5,201 bases of DNA, from the NCBI GenBank assembly GCA_036741235.1, contig DAINSQ010000250.1, positions 1-5,201 on the forward strand, written 5' to 3'. Of the stretch, positions 1-5,201 are shown piece after piece (the first letter of the stretch is position 1; every line of letters begins with the position of its first letter). The DNA is from JABWBR01 sp036741235 (GTDB taxonomy: Bacteria > Bacteroidota > Bacteroidia > Chitinophagales > Saprospiraceae). The notes under the pieces are model-generated. The model was given only the letters and a program-made list of their open reading frames with translations, was not told the origin of the DNA and searched no databases. The translations under genes and the position numbers were made by a program.

Positions 1-12
1 GCCAACTCATCA

Positions 13-52
13 GAAGGCCCGGTCCCTAAAGGATTGGGCCTTCGCCGTTTTT
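13..52 (+). terminator. Probable intrinsic terminator of a rightward gene left of the window
   Basis: A 13-bp stem pairs 13-25 with 31-43 around a 5-nt loop (CTAAA). Two of the pairs are G-U wobbles when read on the + strand and become C-A mismatches on the - strand, so the hairpin folds better in a rightward transcript. A run of five T (48-52) follows after a 4-nt GCCG spacer; that spacer makes it a less than ideal intrinsic terminator. No T-run follows the stem on the - strand, so it is a weaker candidate for ending the leftward genes, whose last stop codon is about 44 nt away. The upstream rightward gene itself is not in the window. Confidence 0.6.
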
Positions 53-86
53 CAAGGCTGCAAAATGCTTACCCCCCGCAGGCTCC

Positions 87-536
87 TCAGCGTTCTCCGC
101 CTTTCCTCGGGTTGAGGCTCGAATCGCCACAGCCGGTATAGGTCTCACCGTCGCGAAGCACAGTTACGGTGTAGGGCGCTTCAAAGCCCGACATGGAGTC
201 AAAACAGGTTTTTTCTTCGAGTTTTACCACTATTCTGCTATCGCCGGCGCTCGATTCGAAGGTGAGTACGTTGCCTTGCTGAACGGGCGACTGACAGGGG
301 TAGGCAGTTTTGCCCAAATCCATGTGATTAAACATTATCGCGTTGCTGTCAATGCGCACATTCCAGAAAGGTTCGTTGCCTGCACAGTTGTAACTGATGG
401 CAAGCCCGGATACTTTTTTTTCCGTACCCGGCTGCTGTTTTTTTGACGCGGTATTACAGCTGAGATTACCGCTGTTTTCTCCGGTCGGCAGGGGGGCTTT
501 CTTCGCGAACGCCAGGGGAGCATTTATGGATGATCT
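87..536 (-). CDS. COG3650-type domain protein, 5' end unresolved (possible decayed lipoprotein gene)
   Basis: The frame is open from the TGA at 87-89 back to position 536. Its C-terminal part carries the landmarks of the COG3650 family: CAGNEPFW (363-386), then a KTAYPCQSP segment, TCFDSMSG and finally YTGCG. The family has no firmly known biochemical role; members are usually small envelope lipoproteins. The only standard start codon in frame is GTG at 357-359, which lies after GNEPFW and would cut off the conserved domain, so it is unlikely to be the true start. The upstream residues LSCNTASKKQQPG resemble the region after a lipobox cysteine, but the residues before them are not hydrophobic and no ATG, GTG or TTG occurs back to the stop of the preceding gene at 537-539. 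An ATG at 521-523 lies in another frame. Either the 5' end has been lost or scrambled, or an unusual start or frameshift is used. It sits directly downstream of, and in the same frame as, the YdjM-type gene. The domain assignment is fairly secure; whether the gene works is not. Confidence 0.6.
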   Translation of the reverse strand, partial: RSSINAPLAFAKKAPLPTGENSGNLSCNTASKKQQPGTEKKVSGLAISYNCAGNEPFWNVRIDSNAIMFNHMDLGKTAYPCQSPVQQGNVLTFESSAGDSRIVVKLEEKTCFDSMSGFEAPYTVTVLRDGETYTGCGDSSLNPRKGGER

Positions 537-1751
537 TTAAATCCCGCCCACGCGTTGCCAGAAATCATGCCAGGCTTTGTTGAAATCGCGGGGTTGTTCG
601 CGGCTTTCGCGGGCGTCCCATTCCTCCTGGTTTTGTTCTACAATAAATTTGAAGACATAATCGGACTCGTCGCGCAGCTTGTCGGAAATGCCGCCGAAAC
701 GCAGGTCGTTGATCTGTAGGGCGCCGTCTTTTCGGCGCAAGACATTGTAGTACTCGTCTGAAAACCACCGGATGATGCGCATGGCGCGATCGGTTTCGTG
801 GCCGGCCAGGAGATGGTGGCCTTTGGGTATTACGTCAAATTCGAGTACGCGGGGCCGGCTGTCGAGTAGCGAATACAGCCCGCGGTAGTAGGCGGTATCG
901 CCTTCCGCTATACCTTGCCACAGGATATTATTGAGGATGGTGGGCATGGTCATCATCCGATGGTAGGTAATACCCTGTTCTTGCAGCGATTTCTCGAAAA
1001 TCTGATCTACCCGCCATTTGTTGTAAAAAGTAAACAGCATATATGCGCTGCTAATGCCGATGCCTATCCAATTGACCAGCCGCCGGCGCGGCGTGCGCCG
1101 GGTCATCACCATAGCGATAAGTACGCACAATAAAAAAGGCAGGGTATAAAAAGGGTCGGCTACAGAAATATTATTGAGCGAAACGCGGGTATCGGCAAAC
1201 GGCTGGAATAGTTGGGTGCCGTAGGTAGTGCAGGCGTCTAGCAGCGGATGGGTGAGAATAGCCCAAAACAACAACCAGGCCCAACCCTGCCAGGCCACAG
1301 TGCCGTTGGTGCTGGGGCGCCTTCGCCATTGTTCGCGCAAGCCCGCTGCCAGCGGGAAAAAGAGCATAACGGCGCCAACGGTCAATGCTATTTTTATAGC
1401 GGTGGGCGCCGGCATAGGCATTACCGCCGCTCCGATGATCAGCAAAGCCATCAACCCCGCCCCGGCTAGTAGAAAATCACGCGGCCAGTACTTTCGCCGG
1501 TCGGGGTCGTAAATACGCGACAACAACCAGCCCAGCAACAGTGGAGTGACCACGGCATAAGTAAAAGAATGGGTAATGGCGCGGTGAAAAGCCAACCCGC
1601 TCATCGGATCGGCTACGAGACTTGAAAACACGTCGAGGTCGGGCAGGGTGCCGCCGATGGCGCCCCATAACATTGCCCTGTTGCCTACTTTCCTGCCCAG
1701 CACAGCTTCCCCTACGGCAGCGCCCAGCGTCAATTGGGTGATGGAATCCAT
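537..1751 (-). CDS. DUF457/YdjM-type membrane protein (annotated as metal-dependent hydrolase)
   Basis: This 404-residue integral membrane protein matches the YdjM/DUF457 family (PF04307), usually annotated as membrane-bound metal-dependent hydrolases although no substrate is established. The N-terminus (MDSITQLTLGAAVGEAVLG) is typical and supports the ATG at 1749-1751. Conserved polar motifs that could bind metal are TLPDLD (35-40), HRAITHS (56-62), THPLLDACTTYG (167-178) and VADPF near residue 200. Hydrophobic segments lie at about 64-80, 93-110, 118-137, 157-172 and 203-216, with another around 228-243. The remaining ~160 residues form a soluble, charged C-terminal tail with no motif I recognise; this tail is longer than in short family members such as E. 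coli YdjM. The start is preceded by an AC-rich leader with no Shine-Dalgarno sequence and by a good Bacteroidota promoter about 32 nt upstream. The COG3650-type frame follows directly after the stop. In E. coli ydjM is an SOS gene, but I see no LexA-like site here. Confidence 0.88.
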   Translation of the reverse strand: MDSITQLTLGAAVGEAVLGRKVGNRAMLWGAIGGTLPDLDVFSSLVADPMSGLAFHRAITHSFTYAVVTPLLLGWLLSRIYDPDRRKYWPRDFLLAGAGLMALLIIGAAVMPMPAPTAIKIALTVGAVMLFFPLAAGLREQWRRRPSTNGTVAWQGWAWLLFWAILTHPLLDACTTYGTQLFQPFADTRVSLNNISVADPFYTLPFLLCVLIAMVMTRRTPRRRLVNWIGIGISSAYMLFTFYNKWRVDQIFEKSLQEQGITYHRMMTMPTILNNILWQGIAEGDTAYYRGLYSLLDSRPRVLEFDVIPKGHHLLAGHETDRAMRIIRWFSDEYYNVLRRKDGALQINDLRFGGISDKLRDESDYVFKFIVEQNQEEWDARESREQPRDFNKAWHDFWQRVGGI

Positions 1752-1782
1752 TGTGTGGTTTTGTTACCGTACTTAAACCGCG

Positions 1783-1812
1783 CAAAGGTATAAACTGTTT
1801 TATGTCGCCAAG
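1783..1812 (-). promoter_or_regulatory. Bacteroidota-type promoter for the leftward YdjM-type gene
   Basis: Read on the - strand, the -7 element TACCTTTG (1790-1783) matches the Bacteroidota consensus TAnnTTTG at every fixed position. A -33-like CTTG (1812-1809) lies 18 bp upstream of it, within the usual spacing for the primary sigma factor of this phylum. Transcription would begin a few bases beyond 1783, leaving a short leader of roughly 25 nt before the ATG at 1751. No operator-like palindrome overlaps it. Confidence 0.7.
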
Positions 1813-1891
1813 CCGCTTAAAAATGCTATTATCGCTCCGCAATATACGCGCCGGCACTTTCTTGCGTTACTATACACGAATTACTGTGATT

Positions 1892-1909
1892 TGCAGGATG
1901 TGCAGGATG
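1892..1909 (+). repeat. Tandem 9-mer TGCAGGATG x2
   Basis: TGCAGGATG occurs twice back to back (1892-1900 and 1901-1909), preceded by GATT and followed by AGG. It lies 41 bp upstream of the MORN lipoprotein start, in the 198-bp gap between the divergent genes. Apart from this repeat and the leftward promoter, I see nothing definite in 1752-1949: no convincing TAnnTTTG promoter for the rightward genes, no terminator and no RNA gene. It could be a binding site or a fragment of a dispersed repeat; the sequence alone does not decide. Confidence 0.6.
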
Positions 1910-1949
1910 AGGTATCCTAAATTAAAACAACAACGAAAACTCAATTTCC

Positions 1950-2573
1950 ATGCGGTATTTGTTCATAGCTTTGTTGCTGCCGTTTTTTTTTAGCAGCTGT
2001 AAAAACGAAGGCGCAACGGGTTCCTCTGCCAAACCTCAATTGCAACCCGTTGAAATTACAGACAGCACCGGTTATGTTATCAAGTATACCCGGCGCGCTT
2101 TCGACTATGCCCGCGAAGGCGAATATACGCGCAGCGCTCCCAATGGCAAGCTGTTAGAAGTAGCCCACTACGCCAATGATACGCTTGATGGCTTGCGCAT
2201 CCTCTTTTACGAAACCGGCGATACGCAAATTGTGGAGACTTATAAAAACGGCAATTTCGAAGGGGTTTACAAAGCCTTTTATCCCAATGGGCAGTTGGAA
2301 CTGCTCGGCCAATACGCCGCCAACGCTATGGATGGAGAGTGGAAGCGCTACTACGATACCGGCGAATTGATGGAAGTGGTCACCCTGCGAGAGAATATGG
2401 AAAACGGGCCTTTTAAGGAATATTATAAAAATGGCAACCTCAAGGCAGAAGGCAATTACAAAGACGGCGATAACGAAAACGGTTTGCTCAAGTTATACGA
2501 CGAGTCGGGCACATTGATCCGAACCATGAATTGTGAGATGGGCGTTTGCCGCACCATTTGGAAAAAAGAATAA
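1950..2573 (+). CDS. MORN_2-repeat lipoprotein (YwqK-like repeats)
   Basis: The N-terminus MRYLFIALLLPFFFSSC is a lipoprotein signal peptide with Cys17 as the likely lipidated residue, so the mature protein should be membrane-anchored outside the cytoplasm. After a low-complexity linker and a short lead-in, six repeats of the MORN_2 type (PF07661) begin at Gly57, Gly81, Gly105, Gly129, Gly153 and Gly178. The spacing is exactly 24 residues apart from one 25. Each repeat follows the pattern G-x-(Y/W)-K-x-Y-Y-x-N-G-x-L. Proteins of this kind are often auto-named 'YwqK family antitoxin', but no toxin gene lies beside this one, so that label should not be read as function; the repeats more likely form a beta-sheet binding surface. 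Two cysteines close to the C-terminus (195 and 200, CEMGVC) could form a disulfide. An A-rich leader precedes the ATG. The stop lies 3 nt before the porQ start, which implies co-transcription and perhaps translational coupling. Confidence 0.87.
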   Translation: MRYLFIALLLPFFFSSCKNEGATGSSAKPQLQPVEITDSTGYVIKYTRRAFDYAREGEYTRSAPNGKLLEVAHYANDTLDGLRILFYETGDTQIVETYKNGNFEGVYKAFYPNGQLELLGQYAANAMDGEWKRYYDTGELMEVVTLRENMENGPFKEYYKNGNLKAEGNYKDGDNENGLLKLYDESGTLIRTMNCEMGVCRTIWKKE

Positions 2574-2576
2574 GGC

Positions 2577-3635
2577 ATGCAAAAACAACTACTCGTTTTT
2601 TTTCTGGCGCTCGGAGCCGGATTGAGCCTGCACGGACAGATCGGCGGCCAGTATACTTACTCTTTTCTCACTCTATCACCTTCGGCGCGAATTTCGGCCC
2701 TGGGCGGCAGTATGATAGCAGTGAGCGATGACGATGTCAACCTGGCATATGCCAACCCGTCGCTGCTCAACGCCGATATGCACCAACAAATCGGATTTAG
2801 CCACGGCTTTCTGCCAGCGGGTATCCAATACGGCTATGCGGCATACGGACAGCACCTGCCCAAGATTAAAGCTACGCTTCACGGCGGCGTACAATACGTG
2901 CGCTACGGCGACCTGGAAGCCCGCAATGAACTCAACGAGGTAGAGGGTAGTTTTAAAGCCGCCGAATACGCTATTGTGGCCGGAATCGGCTATCAGGCTT
3001 ACGACCGCCTCACCCTGGGCGCTAACCTCAAATTTATTACTTCCAATCTGGCTTCTTATACTTCCAATGCACTGGCTACCGACCTTGCTGCCGCTTACAA
3101 CGATACCTCCGGTCGAACTACAGTGTCAATTGTTTTTAAAAATATTGGCAGCCAATTGTCGAGCTATCGCCCCGACAACAGGGAGGCGCTGCCCTTTGAG
3201 GTGCAACTGGGTTTTTCGAGGCGATTGCGCTACCTGCCTTTCCGGTTTTCTGTGATTTATCAACATTTACAGCGCTGGAATATTACCTACGACGATCCCA
3301 ATACTAAAGAAGAAGACCCCTTCTTTTTTGGCGAAAACCCACCGTCGGAGAGCGAAGCAGCTGTATTTTTTGATAACCTGTTCCGTCATTTTATTTTTAA
3401 TGGCGAATTTTTGTTGGGGAAAAAAGAAAATCTGCGCCTGCGAATTGGGTACAACCACTTGATGCGCAAGGAATTATCACTGGATAATTTCAGAAGCCTC
3501 AGCGGCTTCACGTTCGGCGCAGGTATCAAGATTAATCGCTTCCGCATCGACTATGGGCGCACTAATTATCACCTGGGCGGCGGGTTGAACCACCTCAGTA
3601 TTGCTACGAATTTGAAGGAGTTTAAGCGAGGATAG
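2577..3635 (+). CDS. porQ: Type IX secretion system protein PorQ
   Basis: PorQ is an outer-membrane beta-barrel-type protein needed for type IX secretion, in which it is thought to act with PorU, PorV and PorZ in processing and anchoring cargo at the cell surface. The 352-residue length is normal for the family. Residues 1-21 form a signal peptide ending in HGQ, so cleavage before Ile22 is likely. The hallmark N-terminal block follows: GGQYTYSFLTLSPSARISALGG (23-44), DDDVNLAYANPSLL (51-64), then barrel-like alternating strands such as LHGGVQYVRYGDLEA, LTLGANLKFITSNLASYTSNA and VSIVFKNIGSQLSSYRP. The end has the Gly/aromatic-rich strands typical of the family (FTFGAGIKINRFRIDYGRTNYHLGGGLNHLSIATNL). 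The ATG follows the upstream lipoprotein stop by 3 nt (TAAGGCATG) with no separate promoter. Other T9SS genes are not in the window, which is usual because they are scattered in these genomes. Confidence 0.92.
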   Translation: MQKQLLVFFLALGAGLSLHGQIGGQYTYSFLTLSPSARISALGGSMIAVSDDDVNLAYANPSLLNADMHQQIGFSHGFLPAGIQYGYAAYGQHLPKIKATLHGGVQYVRYGDLEARNELNEVEGSFKAAEYAIVAGIGYQAYDRLTLGANLKFITSNLASYTSNALATDLAAAYNDTSGRTTVSIVFKNIGSQLSSYRPDNREALPFEVQLGFSRRLRYLPFRFSVIYQHLQRWNITYDDPNTKEEDPFFFGENPPSESEAAVFFDNLFRHFIFNGEFLLGKKENLRLRIGYNHLMRKELSLDNFRSLSGFTFGAGIKINRFRIDYGRTNYHLGGGLNHLSIATNLKEFKRG

Positions 3636-3658
3636 GCTGTTCTCGGTTGTCCGTTTTA

Positions 3659-3742
3659 GGTTGTAAGTTTGTTTATAGGTTTACAGGTTTACTCTTATTC
3701 ATAAACTTTTAAACTATTAAACTTATAAACGAACCTACAACC
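3659..3742. repeat. Imperfect palindrome built of GTTGTAR and GTTTAnAn units
   Basis: The left arm on the + strand (3659-3691) reads as GGTTGTAA, GTTT, GTTTATAG, GTTTACAG, GTTTA. The right arm (3742-3702 on the - strand) reads as GGTTGTAG, GTTC, GTTTATAA, GTTTAATA, GTTTAAAA, GTTTA. The arms therefore carry the same unit order, with one extra octamer on the right, and close over a 10-nt centre (3692-3701). An RNA from either strand could fold into a long, mostly A-U/G-U hairpin with bulges. It starts 23 bp after the porQ stop, so it could end or protect the porQ transcript, but neither side has a clean T-run after the stem. Apart from this palindrome, the adjoining tandem array and a short C-rich stretch, I see nothing else in 3636-3834. 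Confidence 0.75.
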
Positions 3743-3781
3743 TACAACAACCTACAACCTACAACCTACAACAACCTACAA
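3734..3781 (+). repeat. CCTACAA array: exact 24-bp tandem duplication
   Basis: The stretch consists only of CCTACAA (7) and CCTACAACAA (10) units in the order 7-10-7-7-10-7. This equals a 24-bp block (units 7, 10, 7) duplicated exactly: 3734-3757 and 3758-3781. The first units overlap the right arm of the neighbouring palindrome. The + strand has no G at all from 3732 to 3801. The array ends 53 bp before the serpin start codon. The perfect identity of the two blocks suggests recent duplication by slippage. Confidence 0.85.
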
Positions 3782-3834
3782 CCCCAACCCTTTCCCCCAC
3801 CGGGGCTGTCTTACCTATAAAAAAACATCCCGTC

Positions 3835-5064
3835 ATGCGCACATTACCAATTATTGGATTAATGGCCGTGTTGTTCTTTACACACTGCCAGACCAGCGAT
3901 CTGCCCAATCCGCAAGCGCCTGTCAATTACGGTTGCGTGGAAAACCCAGTAGCTTGCGAACTTGTATCGGCCAACAATGAGTTTGGCTTTAACCTGTTTC
4001 AGCGGCTTCACGAGGAATCCCCCAATGACAACATTTTCATCTCGCCGCTGAGCATCAGCACTGCCTTGTCGATGACGCTCAATGGAGCGGCGGGCGAAAC
4101 CCGCGAAGGTATGAAAAACACACTGGCGTACAACGATCTGAGTATCGACGACATCAACAATGCCTATCAATACGTATTAACTGCGTTGCCACTGCTCGAC
4201 AACCACGTACAGATGTATCCCGCCAATTCTATTTGGTATGAAAAAACGTTTCCGGTAAAGGTTCCTTTTTTAAATACCAACCAGACGTACTTCGACAGCG
4301 AAATCAATCCGCTTGATTTTAAAGACCCTAACTCCGTTGATATCCTCAACGGCTGGGTAAACGACAAAACCAAGGGCAAAATCCCGACAATTATCGACGA
4401 GATTTCACCCGATGCTATCATGTACCTCATTAACGCCATCTATTTTAAAGGCGACTGGCGCAAGCAATTTGACGAAGACAAAACTATCACCGGCGATTTT
4501 TACAAAGCCGACGGAACTACCGTGCCTGTAAAATTGATGAACTACGGCGGCGAAACCGATATGCGCTATTTTGAAAACGACAAAATCCAGGCCGTCGACC
4601 TGCCCTATGGCGATTCGGTGTTTTCTATGTCGCTGTTGTTACCCAAAGAAAATTATTCGCTCGACCAACTTATCAACGACCTGAAAGCCGGCGCCTGGAA
4701 TGACTGGCAGGACGATTTCAACAACCAGCAGGTAGTGCTGCATATGCCCCGCTTTAAAATGGAATACGAAAAGGTGCTCAACGATCATATGATTGCTATG
4801 GGCATGGACCTGGCTTTCCGCTCCGATGCCGCCGATTTCAGCAATATTGCCGACGCCAACCTCTATATCAGCCTGGTCAAGCACAAATCTTTCGTAGAAG
4901 TTAACGAAAAGGGCGCCGAAGCCGCCGCGGTGACTATTGTCGGTATTGAGGTTACCTCCGTGCCGCAATACGTTAGTGTGACTTTTAACCGCCCGTTTGT
5001 TTTCCTGATCAGAGAGAATAAGAGCAACGGCGTGTTGTTTGCGGGCAAAATGATGGAGCCGTGA
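3835..5064 (+). CDS. Serpin-family serine/cysteine protease inhibitor, putative lipoprotein
   Basis: Serpins trap target proteases by inserting a cleaved reactive-centre loop into a beta-sheet. The 409 residues cover the full fold (usually about 370-390) plus a leader. Residues 1-18 (MRTLPIIGLMAVLFFTHC) resemble a lipoprotein signal with Cys18 lipidated; the lipobox FTHC is loose, so plain secretion is possible. Conserved blocks are NIFISPLSISTALSM (66-80) with LNGAAGET (82-89), LNGWVNDKTKGKIPTII, NAIYFKGDW (200-208), QAVDLPYGDSVFSMSLLLP, MPRFKMEY (304-311) and the serpin signature FNRPFVFLI (384-392). The hinge EKGAEAAAVT (358-367) is the small-residue type seen in inhibitory serpins, although P14 is Ala instead of Thr/Ser. 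Counting from Glu358 as P17 puts the scissile bond near Thr374-Ser375. The protein ends normally at KMMEP with no T9SS sorting domain. A run of seven A precedes the ATG by 10 nt; no Shine-Dalgarno sequence or consensus promoter is visible. Cys34 and Cys41 lie in the linker before the fold. Confidence 0.93.
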   Translation: MRTLPIIGLMAVLFFTHCQTSDLPNPQAPVNYGCVENPVACELVSANNEFGFNLFQRLHEESPNDNIFISPLSISTALSMTLNGAAGETREGMKNTLAYNDLSIDDINNAYQYVLTALPLLDNHVQMYPANSIWYEKTFPVKVPFLNTNQTYFDSEINPLDFKDPNSVDILNGWVNDKTKGKIPTIIDEISPDAIMYLINAIYFKGDWRKQFDEDKTITGDFYKADGTTVPVKLMNYGGETDMRYFENDKIQAVDLPYGDSVFSMSLLLPKENYSLDQLINDLKAGAWNDWQDDFNNQQVVLHMPRFKMEYEKVLNDHMIAMGMDLAFRSDAADFSNIADANLYISLVKHKSFVEVNEKGAEAAAVTIVGIEVTSVPQYVSVTFNRPFVFLIRENKSNGVLFAGKMMEP

Positions 5065-5077
5065 ATTATTTCCACGT

Positions 5078-5201
5078 AACGCCACGGTTCGTTTTGCTTT
5101 ACTGAGGAACGCCACGGGGTCGTTTATTTACTCAGATACGCCCGCCGTTTGTTTATTTACTCAGGAACGCCACGGGTTTGTTTAGCTGTACTTAGGTACG
5201 C
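5078..5201 (+). repeat. Degenerate ~30-bp tandem repeat array, running off the window
   Basis: Four adjacent copies are visible: 5078-5107 (30 bp), 5108-5137 (30), 5138-5165 (28) and 5166-5196 (31). A fifth begins at 5197 and is cut by the window edge. The shared core is AACGCCACGG, a variable 2-4 bp, then CGTTTATTTACTCAGG or close variants. The copies touch with no spacer between them. Their lengths differ by amounts not divisible by three, so they do not encode a repeated peptide. The array begins 13 bp after the serpin stop codon. No T-run terminator for the serpin gene precedes it. Confidence 0.8.

Noticed and set aside
335..523. 62-residue leftward open frame starting at the ATG at 523
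   Set aside because: The peptide is Arg/Pro-rich with no signal or domain, and it overlaps the frame encoding the recognisable COG3650 motif. Kept only as one side of the frameshift idea.
1965..1972. TAGCTTTG, a perfect match to the Bacteroidota -7 consensus
   Set aside because: It lies inside the lipoprotein signal-peptide codons, downstream of the start, and has no -33 element at the right distance.
1751..1993. 80-residue rightward open frame across the divergent intergenic region
   Set aside because: It begins over the start codon of the leftward gene, covers that gene's promoter and runs into the lipoprotein gene in another frame; its composition is not protein-like.
1950..2573. Antitoxin of a toxin-antitoxin pair
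   Set aside because: Although MORN_2 proteins often receive this name, this one is a secreted lipoprotein and its neighbours are PorQ and a divergent membrane protein, not a toxin.
4978..5064. T9SS C-terminal sorting domain on the serpin
   Set aside because: The protein ends with the normal serpin strand and KMMEP; there is no extra ~70-90 residue C-terminal domain.
5078..5201. CRISPR array
   Set aside because: The ~30-bp copies abut directly without unique spacers, are diverged and vary in length, and no cas gene is nearby.

Overview
The window looks like chromosomal DNA of a member of the Bacteroidota. Three things point there: a type IX secretion (T9SS) gene, porQ, which is known only from this phylum; a textbook Bacteroidota promoter (CTTG, 18 bp, TACCTTTG) in front of a leftward gene; and start codons preceded by A-rich leaders instead of Shine-Dalgarno sequences. 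The family mix (GNEPFW-type lipoprotein domain, YdjM-type membrane protein, MORN-repeat lipoprotein, serpin lipoprotein) would fit a Saprospiria-like environmental lineage, but that finer placement is inference.

Layout. Positions 1-60 hold a hairpin with a T-run that probably ends a rightward gene lying left of the window. A leftward pair follows: a DUF457/YdjM-type membrane protein (1751-537) and, directly downstream in the same reading frame, an open stretch with a COG3650-type domain that has no credible start codon or signal peptide (536-87). An intergenic region (1752-1949) carries the leftward promoter and a small tandem repeat. Then come two tightly packed rightward genes: a six-repeat MORN_2 lipoprotein (1950-2573) and porQ (2577-3635), separated by 3 nt. 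A 199-bp intergenic region (3636-3834) is almost wholly repeat: an imperfect palindrome built of GTTTAnAn-like octamers and GTTGTAR heptamers, running into an exact 24-bp tandem duplication made of CCTACAA units. Next is a serpin with a lipoprotein-type signal (3835-5064). The window ends inside a degenerate ~30-bp tandem repeat array (5078-5201+) that continues past the edge.

How the genes fit together. The MORN lipoprotein and PorQ are probably co-transcribed and translationally coupled, so the lipoprotein may act at the same cell envelope, but no T9SS role is shown for it. The serpin lacks a T9SS C-terminal sorting domain and is more likely anchored as a lipoprotein that blocks proteases at the cell surface or in the periplasm. 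No mobile element, CRISPR array, tRNA or rRNA was seen. The least ordinary signals are the non-coding repeats and the start-less COG3650 frame; I found no convincing new multi-gene system.
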